From JBPCPM01 sp050999155 (GTDB taxonomy: Bacteria > Actinomycetota > Thermoleophilia > Solirubrobacterales > 70-9): a stretch of DNA of 64,000 bases. The notes under the pieces were generated by a model. That model was not told where the DNA came from. It worked only from the letters and a program-made list of their open reading frames with translations, and made no database searches. The DNA lies in assembly GCA_050999155.1 (NCBI GenBank), contig JBPCPM010000135.1, forward strand, positions 1 through 64,000, given 5' to 3'. A program made the translations under genes and the position numbers. Each line of letters starts with the position of its first letter. The first letter of the stretch is position 1. Positions 11,976-20,712 of this stretch are shown here, in pieces.

Positions 11976-12238
11976 GCTTGGCGCGTGGCGTGGCGAATGT
12001 CGTGGAGCTCGTCGAGGTCGGGAGGTGACGCGGCGCGCAGGCGATCGACGAAGGTGTCACGAGCGTGGGCGCGCGCCCGGTCTCGCGCGTTGAGTTCGCG
12101 AAGCGCGGCCTCGGCGCCTCGCTGGACCAGCTCGGCGAGCGTCGGCGCGTCAGCGCCGAGGCGCGCGCGCAGCGGTTCCAGCGCCGCGGCGAGAGCGGGA
12201 GTTTCAGTGATGGAGTGACGCGGATGTGACGTAGGCAC
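11972..12238 (-). CDS. vapB: Antitoxin of VapBC pair
   Basis: An 88-residue small helical protein, rich in Arg and Ala, directly upstream of and overlapping the PIN toxin. The fold is not clear from sequence. The segment TLAELVQRGAEAALRELNARD resembles the DNA-binding helices of VapB-type antitoxins, and the C-terminal part would bind the toxin. The GTG start at 12238 is supported by a -10 hexamer (TACACT on the minus strand) ending 6 nt upstream. Assignment rests mostly on position and size. Confidence 0.65.
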   Translation of the reverse strand: MPTSHPRHSITETPALAAALEPLRARLGADAPTLAELVQRGAEAALRELNARDRARAHARDTFVDRLRAASPPDLDELHDIRHATRQA

Positions 12239-12244
12239 CCCGCA

Positions 12245-12250
12245 AGTGTA
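12245..12250 (-). promoter_or_regulatory. -10 hexamer of leaderless vapBC promoter
   Basis: TACACT on the minus strand, 6 nt before the GTG at 12238. Confidence 0.5.
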
Positions 12251-12379
12251 GCACCGTGCAGCACCCGTTTGGGGCTTCGACCATGACCCGCGTCCCGGTC
12301 GCCCATCGGTCTACGGGACTTTAAGCGCCTCGAACGTGCCCGTGCCCGGTCGTGATCGGTGGTTCAGCGAGCGGGTCCG

Positions 12380-12385
12380 TAGGGT
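12380..12385 (+). promoter_or_regulatory. -10 hexamer of leaderless tgt promoter
   Basis: TAGGGT followed by 6 nt and the ATG at 12392. Confidence 0.5.
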
Positions 12386-12391
12386 GGCCGG

Positions 12392-13603
12392 ATGCGTGAG
12401 GACCCCCGCCGGCTTTGCTTCGAGATCACCGCGCGGGACGGAGCTGCCCGTACGGGGCTGCTGCACACGCCGCACGGACCGATCCGCACGCCGGCGTTCG
12501 TGCCGCTGGCCACCACCGCCACGGTCAAGAGCCTCGACGCGCCCGAGGTCGCCGAGCTCGGATTCGACATGGTCCTGGGCAACACGTTCCACCTCGACCT
12601 GCGCCCCGGCCGCGAGCGGATCGAGCGTTTCGGCGGGTTGCACGCGTTCATGGGCTGGGACCGGCCGATCATCACGGACTCCGGCGGCTTCCAGGTGTTC
12701 TCCCTGGCCCACGGGTCGGTGGCCGACGAGATCAAGGGCCGTGGCGGTCAGCGGCGCTCGGAGGGCGCGATCCTCGAGATCGCCGAAGAGGGCGTGCGGT
12801 TCCGTTCCTACCTCGATGGCGACGAGCGGTTCATCGGGCCCGAGACCTCGATGGAGATCCAGGCGGCGCTGGGGTCCGACATCGCCCTCGCGTTCGATGA
12901 GTGCACGCCCTTTCACGCCGACCGCGGCTACACCGCGCGTTCCATGCAGCGCACCCACCGGTGGTTGACGCGGTGCGCCGATTGGCACCGCGAGCACGGC
13001 CCGGCGGGCCAGGCCCTGTACGGCATCGTCCAGGGCGGCATCCACCCCGACCTCCGGGCCGAGGCGGCCGGGGTCGTGGGCGACGCCGAGATCGACGGCA
13101 TCGCCATCGGGGGCACGCTGGGCGACAGCAAGGAGCAGATGCTCGCGGTGCTCGACGACACGCTCGGGCACCTGCCCGCAGCGGCTCCTCGGCACCTGCT
13201 GGGGATCGGTGAGATCGACGACCTGCTGGCCGGCTCGGCTCGCGGCATCGACACGTTCGACTGCGCCGTGCCCACGCGCCTGGCACGCCACGGCATGGCC
13301 ATGGGACCGTTCCCGGAGTCGCGGTACCGCGTCGACCTGGCCAAGGGCCGCTACGCGGATGACGCCGATCCCCCGGTGCCCGGCTGCCCGTGCCCGGCCT
13401 GCCGCCACACGCGGGGCTACCTGCACTACCTCCACAAGGCGGGCGAGATGACCGCGGTCCGCCTCTTGACCCTGCACAACCTGCACTTCGTCCAGTACCT
13501 GATGGCGGGTGTCCGGGCGGCGATCATCGCCGGAACCCTTGCCGCCTACGCAGAGGCCATCGCCCGCGGGGCCGCGCCCTGGGACGAGGCGGACGCGCCC
13601 TAG
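12392..13603 (+). CDS. tgt: tRNA-guanine transglycosylase (queuine tRNA-ribosyltransferase)
   Basis: A 403-residue TIM-barrel enzyme that exchanges guanine-34 for preQ1 in tRNAs with GUN anticodons. Catalytic Asp residues lie in ITDSGGFQVFSL and TFDCAVPTRLARHG. Substrate-binding segments VLGNTFHLDLRPG and IVQGGIHPDLR are present. The zinc site is CPCPACRHTRGYLHYLHKAGE, about residues 330-350. Length is slightly above the usual 375-390. The transcript is predicted to be leaderless. It ends 5 bp before the convergent pknB-like gene. No queuosine synthesis genes lie nearby. Confidence 0.96.
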   Translation: MREDPRRLCFEITARDGAARTGLLHTPHGPIRTPAFVPLATTATVKSLDAPEVAELGFDMVLGNTFHLDLRPGRERIERFGGLHAFMGWDRPIITDSGGFQVFSLAHGSVADEIKGRGGQRRSEGAILEIAEEGVRFRSYLDGDERFIGPETSMEIQAALGSDIALAFDECTPFHADRGYTARSMQRTHRWLTRCADWHREHGPAGQALYGIVQGGIHPDLRAEAAGVVGDAEIDGIAIGGTLGDSKEQMLAVLDDTLGHLPAAAPRHLLGIGEIDDLLAGSARGIDTFDCAVPTRLARHGMAMGPFPESRYRVDLAKGRYADDADPPVPGCPCPACRHTRGYLHYLHKAGEMTAVRLLTLHNLHFVQYLMAGVRAAIIAGTLAAYAEAIARGAAPWDEADAP

Positions 13604-13608
13604 TTCCC

Positions 13609-14808
13609 TTAGTTCGCGGTGTTGTCCTTGATCAGGTCGCGGAGGCCTTGGGCCTGGTCTTCCACCGTCTGCTCGATCACGTTGCGCGCGTCCACGCCCT
13701 GATCCGCGCCGGTCCCGAGCACGATGGCCAGGACGACCGCCGTCACTACCAGCAGCAAGGCCAGCAGCGCGCCCAGCGCCCGGGCCGTCCGCCGCCCGCG
13801 CGCCGGGGCCGGCCGGCGGGGCGCTGCGGTCCGCCGCGGCGAGGGCTCGGGAACTCGCTCACGGCGGGGGGGAAGGGGGGCGACGATCGCACCCGGCGAC
13901 TCGGCCAGGCGGTTGGTCTTCGTCTGGCGCGTCGCCGGCACCACGCGGGTGGCCTGCTCGCCGGTCGGGGCATCGGTCTCGCCGTCGAGGGCGCGGCGCA
14001 GGGCGGTGCCGAGCTCCCGCGCCGTTCGGTAGCGGTCCTCTCCCTCGAGGGCGAGCGCGCGCAGGATGACCCAGCCGACCTCGTCGGGCAGCCTCTCGTT
14101 GTGGTCGCCGGGGGGCAGCGGATCCTCGTTCTGCTGGCGCACGGCCAGCTCGGCCAGCGACGATCCCTCGTAGGGCAGCCGGCCCGCTGCGAGCTGGTAG
14201 AGCACCACGCCCAGGGAGTACACGTCGCTGGCCGGGGTCGCCTCCTCGCCGCGGGCCTGCTCGGGCGACAGGTAGGCGGCCGTTCCGACGACCGAGCCCA
14301 CCTGGGTGATGTGGGTCTGCTCGGAGGTGCGGGCGATGCCGAAGTCGGTCAGCTTGACCGTCCGGCCGCCGTCGCCGTCGTCGACGAGCATCAGGTTGCC
14401 GGGCTTGACGTCGCGGTGGACGATCCCGCGGCGGTGGGCATGATCGAGCCCTCGGCACGATTGGTCGCCGATCTCGACGACCGTCCCGGGGTCGAGCTTG
14501 CCTTCCCGGCGGAGCAGCTGACCTGCCGTCTTGCCCTCGACGTACTCCATGAAGATGTAGTGCTGGTGCTGGTCGACGCCCGTGTCGTAGACCTGCACGA
14601 TGTTGTTGTGGATCAGCTTCGCGACGGCGAGGGCCTCGCGACGAAAGCGCGCGACGAACTTCTCGTCGTCGGAGAGGTGCTCGGCCAGGACCTTGACCGC
14701 GACCTCGCGCTCGAGGATCTGGTCCATCGCCAGGTAGACGGTGGACATCCCACCGGACCCCAGCCGTCGCTGGATCCGGTAGCGCTCGGAGATCTCGTTG
14801 CCCTCCAT
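13609..14808 (-). CDS. Serine/threonine protein kinase, PknB-like, single TM
   Basis: A 399-residue Hanks-type kinase. The glycine loop LGSGGMSTVYLAMD is at about residue 16, and the catalytic Lys lies in EVAVKVLAEHL. The catalytic loop HRDVKPGNLML, the DFG motif LTDFGIARTS, and the activation segment GSVVGTAAYLSPEQARG complete the active site. After the kinase domain (residues 8-275) comes an Arg/Pro-rich linker and one transmembrane helix at about 343-365, then only about 35 external residues with no PASTA repeats, unlike true PknB. It lies 3 bp after the stop of the lipoprotein gene, so the two are probably co-transcribed and the lipoprotein may be its external partner (inference). Confidence 0.9.
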   Translation of the reverse strand: MEGNEISERYRIQRRLGSGGMSTVYLAMDQILEREVAVKVLAEHLSDDEKFVARFRREALAVAKLIHNNIVQVYDTGVDQHQHYIFMEYVEGKTAGQLLRREGKLDPGTVVEIGDQSCRGLDHAHRRGIVHRDVKPGNLMLVDDGDGGRTVKLTDFGIARTSEQTHITQVGSVVGTAAYLSPEQARGEEATPASDVYSLGVVLYQLAAGRLPYEGSSLAELAVRQQNEDPLPPGDHNERLPDEVGWVILRALALEGEDRYRTARELGTALRRALDGETDAPTGEQATRVVPATRQTKTNRLAESPGAIVAPLPPRRERVPEPSPRRTAAPRRPAPARGRRTARALGALLALLLVVTAVVLAIVLGTGADQGVDARNVIEQTVEDQAQGLRDLIKDNTAN

Positions 14809-14811
14809 CGG

Positions 14812-15414
14812 CTATTGCGGGGCGACCGCGCCTCCGCTGCCCCCGTCGTCGCCTCCGCCGCCGTCGGCCGGTGGGGCGGCGCCGCTTCCGTCGTCGCCTC
14901 CGCCGTTGTCGGCGGGGGGCGTGGGGGCGCCGCCCCCGTCGTTGCCTCCGCCTCCGCCCCCGCCGCTGTTGTCGGTGCCGCCGCTGTCGCCGGTGCCGCC
15001 GCCGTTGTCGGTGCCGCCAGAGCCGCCGCCGCTGTTGCCGCCGCCCGAACCGCCGCCGGTCGAGCCGCCGCCGGTGTCCGGGGTGGTGGTCGTGTCGGTG
15101 CCCTGGTCCCCGGCACAGTCACCGGAGCGGGCGTTGAGCACCAAGCGATCGCCGCCGTCGGCGAGGGCGCGGCGCAGTTCGGGATCGACGGTGTTGTCGA
15201 GGTTGGACACCGCCTCGGAGAACTCCAGGGCCCGGGTGGCGGCCTTCTCACAGTCGCCCGACTCGGCGAGGTCGCGGACGGCGTCGAGATCCTCCGTCAG
15301 CGCGTCGGCGGTCGCCGCGGCCAGCAGGCCCTGGTCGCTGTCGGACCCACAGCCCGCCACGGTCAGGGCACCGGCGGCCAGCACACAGACCACGAGCAGG
15401 CGCAAGGCTGGCAT
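14812..15414 (-). CDS. Gly-rich lipoprotein upstream of kinase
   Basis: A 200-residue predicted lipoprotein. A hydrophobic signal (residues 4-20) ends in the lipobox LTVAGC, with the lipidated Cys at about residue 22. Residues 25-100 form a helical domain with two further Cys (GDCEKA and GDCAGD) that could pair. Residues 105-200 are a Gly/Ser/Asp/Thr-rich, low-complexity tail. The ATG at 15414 is chosen because the signal peptide starts there and a -10 hexamer ends 7 nt upstream; a longer reading would add unrelated residues. It sits directly upstream of the membrane kinase. Function unknown. Confidence 0.7.
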   Translation of the reverse strand: MPALRLLVVCVLAAGALTVAGCGSDSDQGLLAAATADALTEDLDAVRDLAESGDCEKAATRALEFSEAVSNLDNTVDPELRRALADGGDRLVLNARSGDCAGDQGTDTTTTPDTGGGSTGGGSGGGNSGGGSGGTDNGGGTGDSGGTDNSGGGGGGGNDGGGAPTPPADNGGGDDGSGAAPPADGGGGDDGGSGGAVAPQ

Positions 15415-15421
15415 CGACCCG

Positions 15422-15427
15422 AGTCTA
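15422..15427 (-). promoter_or_regulatory. -10 hexamer of leaderless lipoprotein-kinase promoter
   Basis: TAGACT on the minus strand, 7 nt before the ATG at 15414. Confidence 0.45.
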
Positions 15428-15488
15428 GACCGTCCAATCGCCGGGGTCGCGCACCGGCGCGAGGCGCCGGTCGCCAGGGTCCCGGCGC

Positions 15489-16220
15489 TCACTGTCCGGC
15501 CTCGAGCCGGCGGGCGAGCATCTCGGGCAGCCCGGCCTCGAGGATGGCCGACGCGGCCGCGGCCACGTCGTAGGGAGTGCGGTGCCACGTTGCGCGCTCG
15601 CGCTCGAGATCGAGCTCGAGCCACGCCGCCCGCGGGTCGCCGTCGCGGGGCTGGCCGACGCTCCCCGGATTGACCAGCCACTCCCGGCCGTCGAGATCGA
15701 GCTCCATGCCGCCCGCGGCGGGCTGGCCGTCGACCCCGCCGTCCTCGAGCCGGTGGAACCACAGGGCGACGTGCGAATGGCCGATCAGGGCCAGCCGGTG
15801 CTCTTGGACGTCGAGACACTGGTCGGCCTGCTCGGCCGACAGCACGTACTCCCACACGGGATCGCGCGGGGATGCGTGGAAGACGCCCACCTCCCGGGCC
15901 ACCCCCGCCGGCTCCAGGGAGCGCAACCAGTCAAGCGTGCCCGCCGTGGCGTTCTGGCGCGTCCACTCGGCCGCGGCGGCCGCGGCGCTGGAAAAGGTGG
16001 TGATGTCGATCTCGTGCAGGGCGGCGAGATCGTGGTTGCCGGCCAGAACCACCTCGCAGCGGTCCTCGGCCAACCGGGCGCACGCGTCGGGCTGGGCGCC
16101 GTAGCCGACGATGTCGCCCAGGCACCAGCGCTCCTCGATACCGACGTCGTCGATGGCGGCCAGCACCGCCTCGAAGGCGGGCAGGTTCGCGTGGATGTCG
16201 CTGAGGACTGCGATGCGCAC
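15489..16220 (-). CDS. Calcineurin-like metallophosphoesterase
   Basis: A 243-residue phosphoesterase of the YfcE/MJ0936 group. The metal-binding pattern is complete: SDIHAN (residues 7-12), GDIVGYG, GNHD, and the late GHSHVALWF with its two His. NPGSVGQPRDGDPRAAW is the usual closing motif of this subfamily. It would hydrolyse phosphodiesters or phosphomonoesters with two metal ions in the cytoplasm; the substrate is unknown. Start is GTG at 16220. It is divergent from the M48 protease gene with 71 bp between them. Confidence 0.88.
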   Translation of the reverse strand: MRIAVLSDIHANLPAFEAVLAAIDDVGIEERWCLGDIVGYGAQPDACARLAEDRCEVVLAGNHDLAALHEIDITTFSSAAAAAAEWTRQNATAGTLDWLRSLEPAGVAREVGVFHASPRDPVWEYVLSAEQADQCLDVQEHRLALIGHSHVALWFHRLEDGGVDGQPAAGGMELDLDGREWLVNPGSVGQPRDGDPRAAWLELDLERERATWHRTPYDVAAAASAILEAGLPEMLARRLEAGQ

Positions 16221-16279
16221 GAAACGCCAACCCCCGGGGTAGTCCGCAGCTGGGGGCCACGGAGCCGAACTCGCCCGAT

Positions 16280-16285
16280 TATCGT
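16280..16285 (+). promoter_or_regulatory. -10 hexamer of leaderless promoter for M48 protease
   Basis: TATCGT, then 6 nt, then GTG at 16292. Confidence 0.45.
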
Positions 16286-16291
16286 AGGTGA

Positions 16292-17569
16292 GTGCGACTG
16301 ATCGAGGGTGTGCGACGCTCCCGGGCCGGGCGGATCGGGGTTGCGGCCGTGGCCGCGGTCCTCGTCGCCGAGCTTGCCGTGTTCGCCATGCGGCCCCGGC
16401 AGCAGCTCGATTCGGCAGCCGTGCCGGCCACCGAGGTCGCGCCCGCGGGCCAGATCGAGCGGGCCGAGGACTACCGCAGCGCCCAGCGGCGGATCGCCTG
16501 GGTGGTCTTGGCCATCGACGGCGGACTGCTGGTGCTGATCGCGCTCGGCCGCCCGGCGCCGGTCGGCCGGCTCCTGCGCCGGGCCGGATCCCGGCCGCTG
16601 CTCGGAGCCGCCGCGGCTGGCGCGGCCATCTCGGTGACGCTGTCGCTCGCCGGCCTTCCGTTGGCGGCGCTCGCTCATGAGCGTGCGCGCGACGTGGGCC
16701 TCGCGACCCAGTCGCTGGCTCCCTGGCTCGCCGATCGGGGCAAGGCAGTGGCGATCGGGGCGGGGCTGACGGCGGTCGGCGCCGCGTTGGGCATCGCGAT
16801 CATCCGTCGCTTCGGACGGCACTGGTGGCTGCCGGCGAGCGGCGCAATCGCCGCCATCGCAGTCGTCTTCTCCTGGCTGGCCCCCGTGATCCTCGATCCG
16901 GTCTTCAACGACTTCCGGCCCGTGCGTGACACGAGACTGCGCACCGAGGTCCGGAGCCTGGCTGACCGGGCAGGGGTCACGGTGGGCGACGTGCTGGAGG
17001 TCGACGCCAGCCGGCGCTCGACGGCCCTCAACGCCTACGTCGGAGGGATCGGGTCCACCAAGCGCGTGGTCCTCTACGACACGACGCTGGACGGCCTCGA
17101 GCGACGGCAGCTGCAGGCGATCGTCGCCCACGAGCTGGCTCATCAGCGCCATCACGACATCCCGCGCGGCCTGCTCTGGCTCGCGATCGTCACGCCACTC
17201 GGCGTGGTGTTCGTCCGCGAGGCGGCGACGGCGCTGGCGGAGCATCGGGGCATCGAGCTCGGCTCGCCGGCCGGTGTCAGCGCCCTCGCGCTGCCGCTGG
17301 CCATCGCGATCGTCGTGCTGACCGTTCCGGGCAACCAGCTCTCACGCGCCGTCGAGGCGCGCGCCGACGTCACGGCCCTGGCCATCACCGACGACCCCCA
17401 GGCCCAGATCGACCTCCAGGAGCGTCTTGTGCGGCGCAACGTCTCCGAGCCCGATCCGCCCTCGCTCCCTCATCTCCTGTTCGGGACCCACCCGACCGCG
17501 GTCGAGCGGATCGGCCAGTCGCGCGCCTGGGCGCGTGGCGAGCGGCCCGCGACCGACCCGCTCGACTGA
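16292..17569 (+). CDS. M48-family membrane metallopeptidase (Ste24-like)
   Basis: A 425-residue integral membrane zinc protease. Hydrophobic segments lie at about residues 14-34, 68-88, 104-126, 148-170, 178-200, 285-305 and 325-350. The zinc motif HELAHQRHHD lies at about residue 277, and the third ligand Glu is in VEARADVTALAIT at about 358. Ste24/CAAX protease-type members cleave membrane or prenylated proteins; the bacterial substrate is not known. The downstream FGTHPTAVERI is the typical late M48 motif. rlmH starts 2 bp after its stop, so the two share a transcript. Confidence 0.88.
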   Translation: MRLIEGVRRSRAGRIGVAAVAAVLVAELAVFAMRPRQQLDSAAVPATEVAPAGQIERAEDYRSAQRRIAWVVLAIDGGLLVLIALGRPAPVGRLLRRAGSRPLLGAAAAGAAISVTLSLAGLPLAALAHERARDVGLATQSLAPWLADRGKAVAIGAGLTAVGAALGIAIIRRFGRHWWLPASGAIAAIAVVFSWLAPVILDPVFNDFRPVRDTRLRTEVRSLADRAGVTVGDVLEVDASRRSTALNAYVGGIGSTKRVVLYDTTLDGLERRQLQAIVAHELAHQRHHDIPRGLLWLAIVTPLGVVFVREAATALAEHRGIELGSPAGVSALALPLAIAIVVLTVPGNQLSRAVEARADVTALAITDDPQAQIDLQERLVRRNVSEPDPPSLPHLLFGTHPTAVERIGQSRAWARGERPATDPLD

Positions 17570-17571
17570 CC

Positions 17572-17994
17572 ATGGACGTCGTTCTCGCCTGCGTGGGCCG
17601 GATCCGCGGCCCCTTCGAGCTCGCCGACAGCCACTACCGCCGGCTGCTGCGCGGGCGGCTGCGCTTGGAGGTGGTCGAGGCGCGCGACGACGCGGCCCTG
17701 GAACGGCGGGTCCCGCCGGGAGCCGCGGCGCATGTGGTGGCCCTGGACCGTCGCGGCGTGGCCCGCAGCTCGGTGGAGTGGGCGTCGTGGCTCGACGAGC
17801 GGCTGCTGGCGGCCAAGGACCTGTGGCTGTGCGTCGGCGGTGCCGCCGACCTTCCGCCCGGGGTGTTCGCCCGGGCACACGAGCGGGTTTCCCTGGGTCC
17901 GGCGACGTTGCCGCACGAGTTGGCGCGGGTGGTCGTGCTCGAGCAGCTGTTCCGCGCCACGAAGATCCGGGCCGGCGAGCCATACCATTGCTGA
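17572..17994 (+). CDS. rlmH: 23S rRNA (pseudouridine1915-N3)-methyltransferase RlmH
   Basis: A 140-residue SPOUT-class methyltransferase that methylates the pseudouridine at 23S rRNA position 1915 on the assembled 70S ribosome. Recognition rests on the length, the strand VALDRRGVARSSVEWASWL, the SAM-knot region LCVGGAADLPPGV, and the closing HELARVVVLEQLFRATKI-GEPYH pattern. The final residue is Cys, where most relatives have a basic residue after YH. The ATG lies 2 bp after the protease stop, and argS follows within 5 bp. Confidence 0.93.
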   Translation: MDVVLACVGRIRGPFELADSHYRRLLRGRLRLEVVEARDDAALERRVPPGAAAHVVALDRRGVARSSVEWASWLDERLLAAKDLWLCVGGAADLPPGVFARAHERVSLGPATLPHELARVVVLEQLFRATKIRAGEPYHC

Positions 17995-17998
17995 CCTC

Positions 17999-19675
17999 GT
18001 GACCGGACCCGAATCCACGGCAGCGCACGCGACCGAGGCCGACCCCGAGCGGGGCCTGCGCGGGATCGCCCGCGACGCGGCGGCCGCCCTGGCTGAGCGC
18101 AACGGGGGCTCGCTCGGCGCCGAGCCGACGCTCGAACGCCCCCCGCAGGAGCAGTTCGGCGACTACTCGACCAACGCGGCAATGCTTCTTGCGCCGGTGC
18201 TCCGCGCCTCCCCCCGGGACATCGCCTCCCAGCTCGCCGAGGAGCTCACCGCACGCCTCGGCGACCGGCTCGAGCGCACCGAGGTGGCCGGCCCAGGCTT
18301 CGTCAACCTCCACCTGGCCGACGGCTGGTTCCGCGACGCCTTGGTGGCCATCTCCGAAGCCGGTGGCGCGTTTGGACGGGCCAGGGCCGGCTCGCGTGAG
18401 CGCGTCCTCGTCGAGTTCGTCTCGGCCAACCCGACCGGCCCTCTGACGGCGGCCGGTGGCCGCCACGCGGCCTACGGCGACGCGCTGGCCCGGGTGCTCG
18501 AGGCGGCGGGCCACGAGGTGGCCCGCGAGTACTACGTCAACGACTACGGCGCCCAGACGGCCCGTTTCGCCGCATCCATCGCCGCCCGGATGACCGGCGA
18601 TCCCGTCCCCGAGGACGGCTACTCCGGCGACTACGTCGTCGAGCTGGCGACCGACCTGAAGGGCGCCGGCCACGGGTCCTGGGACCAGGCCGCGCTCGAG
18701 CGGGCCGGGGTGGAGGCGATGGTCGGTCGGGTTCGCTCGACGCTCGAGCGCTTCGGCGCGTACTTCGACGCCTGGGTCAGCGAACGCTCGCTGCACGAAC
18801 GCGGCAGCACCACCGAGGCGCTGGAGCGCCTCGAACAGGCGGGCCACACCTACACCTCCGACGGCGCGCTGTGGCTGCGCTCGACCGCCTTCGGCGACGA
18901 CAAGGACCGGGTCCTGCGCCGCTCAGGGGGTGAGACGACGTACTTCGCCGCCGACGTGGCCTACCACGAGGACAAGCTCCGGCGGGGCTACGACCGCCTC
19001 GTCGATGTGTGGGGAGCCGACCACCACGGCTACATGGCTCGGGTGGGCGCCGCGCTGGAGGCGCTGGGGGCCGACCCGGACCGCCTGGAGATCGTGATCA
19101 TGCAGCTCGTCCACATCGTCACCCGCGGCGAGCGGGCCCAGATGTCCAAGCGCCGCGGCGAGTTCGTCACGCTCGACGAGCTGATCGACGACATCGGCGT
19201 GGACGCTGCCCGCTTTTTCATGCTCCAGCGCAGCCACGACACCGCCCTGGACCTCGATCTCGACCTCGCGCGCGAGCAGTCCAACGACAACCCGGTCTAC
19301 TACGTCCAGTACGCCCACGCCCGGATCTGCTCGATCCTGCGCAAGGCCGGGTCCGACCGGGTGCAGGCGGCCGTGGCCGCCGACCAGCGCGCGTCGGAGG
19401 CCGTGGTCGAGCCCGGCGAGCGCCGGATGATCAAGCGGCTCGCGGAGCTGCCCGCCGAGGTCAGCGAGGCGGCCGAGCGACGCAGCCCCCACCGGCTGAC
19501 CGCCTACACGATGGCCTTGGCCGCCGACTTCCACGGCTTCTACCGCGACTGCCAGGTCGTCGGGGCCGAGGGCGACGGGGTCCAGGATGCCCGGCTGGCC
19601 CTGTGTGTCGCGACGCGCGACACCATCGCCGGGACGCTCGCCCTGCTGGGCGTCGGCGCCCCCGAGCAGATGTAG
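17999..19675 (+). CDS. argS: Arginyl-tRNA synthetase with altered HIGH motif
   Basis: A 558-residue class I synthetase. Domain order fits ArgS: N-terminal Add-1 domain (residues 15-110), catalytic domain, then the DALR anticodon domain from about 430. The HIGH motif should follow SANPTGPL (about residue 145), but the sequence there is TAAGGR instead of HVGHAR, so both His are absent. The KMSK-equivalent is QMSKRRGEFVTL. The GTG at 17999 follows the rlmH stop closely and gives a normal N-terminus. Lineage-specific variation in the motif seems likelier than loss of function, because the rest is well conserved and no other argS is visible here. Confidence 0.93.
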   Translation: MTGPESTAAHATEADPERGLRGIARDAAAALAERNGGSLGAEPTLERPPQEQFGDYSTNAAMLLAPVLRASPRDIASQLAEELTARLGDRLERTEVAGPGFVNLHLADGWFRDALVAISEAGGAFGRARAGSRERVLVEFVSANPTGPLTAAGGRHAAYGDALARVLEAAGHEVAREYYVNDYGAQTARFAASIAARMTGDPVPEDGYSGDYVVELATDLKGAGHGSWDQAALERAGVEAMVGRVRSTLERFGAYFDAWVSERSLHERGSTTEALERLEQAGHTYTSDGALWLRSTAFGDDKDRVLRRSGGETTYFAADVAYHEDKLRRGYDRLVDVWGADHHGYMARVGAALEALGADPDRLEIVIMQLVHIVTRGERAQMSKRRGEFVTLDELIDDIGVDAARFFMLQRSHDTALDLDLDLAREQSNDNPVYYVQYAHARICSILRKAGSDRVQAAVAADQRASEAVVEPGERRMIKRLAELPAEVSEAAERRSPHRLTAYTMALAADFHGFYRDCQVVGAEGDGVQDARLALCVATRDTIAGTLALLGVGAPEQM

Positions 19676-19690
19676 CGGAGCCGGCCCCGG

Positions 19691-20710
19691 TCAGCGCGGG
19701 TCCACCAACCCGCGGTGGCGGGGGAGCGTCCGGGTGAGCAGGCCGGCCTCGTAGGCCCAGTCGATGATCCGCGCGACCGTCTCACTGAGGGGCATGTACT
19801 CGAGCCCGAGCTCACGCTCGGAGCGCGACGCGTCGTAGCGGTGGCCGTGCAGCAGGGTGCGGACCCGGGCGCGGCACAGTGACGTCGTCTTCCCCCGCGC
19901 CCGGGCGGTGGTCTCCGCCGCGACCGCGGCGCCGCGCGCGAGGGCGGGCGGCACCATGCGCACCGAATAGTCGATCCCGGCGATCTCCGCCACCACCCGC
20001 AGCGCGTCGCCCGAGGGGACGCTGGCCCCGTTGAGCACGTAGCGGGCGCCGGGGCGGCCGTGCTCGGCGGCCAGCACGTGGCCCCGGGCGACGTCGGCCA
20101 CGTCGGTGACCGAGACGATGACGTCCATGAACACCGGCAGCTTGCCGTTGATGTAGGCGAGGATGAACTTCGCGGTTCCCCCCGCCCGGCCCGGACCCTG
20201 GACGGAGGAGGGGTTGACCGCGACGACGTCGACGCCGAGGCGCTGCGCCGCGGCCAGCGCCCGCCGCTCCCCTTCGTGCTTGGACTCGTCGTAGTCCGAG
20301 AGAAACGAGCCGCGATGGGGCGTGTCCTCGTGGGCCACGACGCCCTGGCGCTCGCCGATGGTGGTGGACGAGGACGTCAACACCAGGCGCCGGACGCCGG
20401 CCCGGGCGGCGGCCTCGACCGCGTTCTCCGAGCCCTCGGCGTTGACGCGCATCATCTCGGCCGGGTCCTCGGGGCAATGGGAGTTGACGCCGGCGACGTG
20501 GTAGGCCAGGTCGCATCCGGCCATCGCCTCGGCCACCTGGCCGATGTCGAGCACGTCGCCCCGGGCCGGGGTTGCGCCGCGCTCGGTCACGGACTGGGCC
20601 GCGGCGTCCGAGCGGGCCAGGCCGATGACGTGGTCGTCGTCGCCCGCGAGCAGGCGGCACAGCTCCCCGCCCACGAACCCGCTCGCCCCGCTGAGGTAGA
20701 CGCGGGCCAC
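19691..20710 (-). CDS. NAD-dependent epimerase/dehydratase-family reductase
   Basis: A 339-residue extended SDR. The nucleotide-binding motif YLSGASGFVGGEL is at the N-terminus, and the catalytic YDESKHEGE (YxxxK) lies at about residue 150 with the upstream Ser cluster TSSSTTIG. The later VSVTDVADVARGHVLA is typical of the 3-beta-HSD/DFR-like branch. The GTG at 20710 is chosen because it begins at the Rossmann strand and lies 2 bp after the acyltransferase stop. It is last in the three-gene run AGPS-like, PlsC-like, SDR. Reduction of an acyl- or alkyl-DHAP ketone is a possible role, but this is inference from context only. Confidence 0.8.
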   Translation of the reverse strand: MARVYLSGASGFVGGELCRLLAGDDDHVIGLARSDAAAQSVTERGATPARGDVLDIGQVAEAMAGCDLAYHVAGVNSHCPEDPAEMMRVNAEGSENAVEAAARAGVRRLVLTSSSTTIGERQGVVAHEDTPHRGSFLSDYDESKHEGERRALAAAQRLGVDVVAVNPSSVQGPGRAGGTAKFILAYINGKLPVFMDVIVSVTDVADVARGHVLAAEHGRPGARYVLNGASVPSGDALRVVAEIAGIDYSVRMVPPALARGAAVAAETTARARGKTTSLCRARVRTLLHGHRYDASRSERELGLEYMPLSETVARIIDWAYEAGLLTRTLPRHRGLVDPR

Positions 20711-20712
20711 GC

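Noticed and set aside
15020..15120. Gly/Ser-rich repeats in the lipoprotein tail read as a possible tandem DNA repeat
   Set aside because: Low-complexity coding sequence with irregular units; no regular repeat period.
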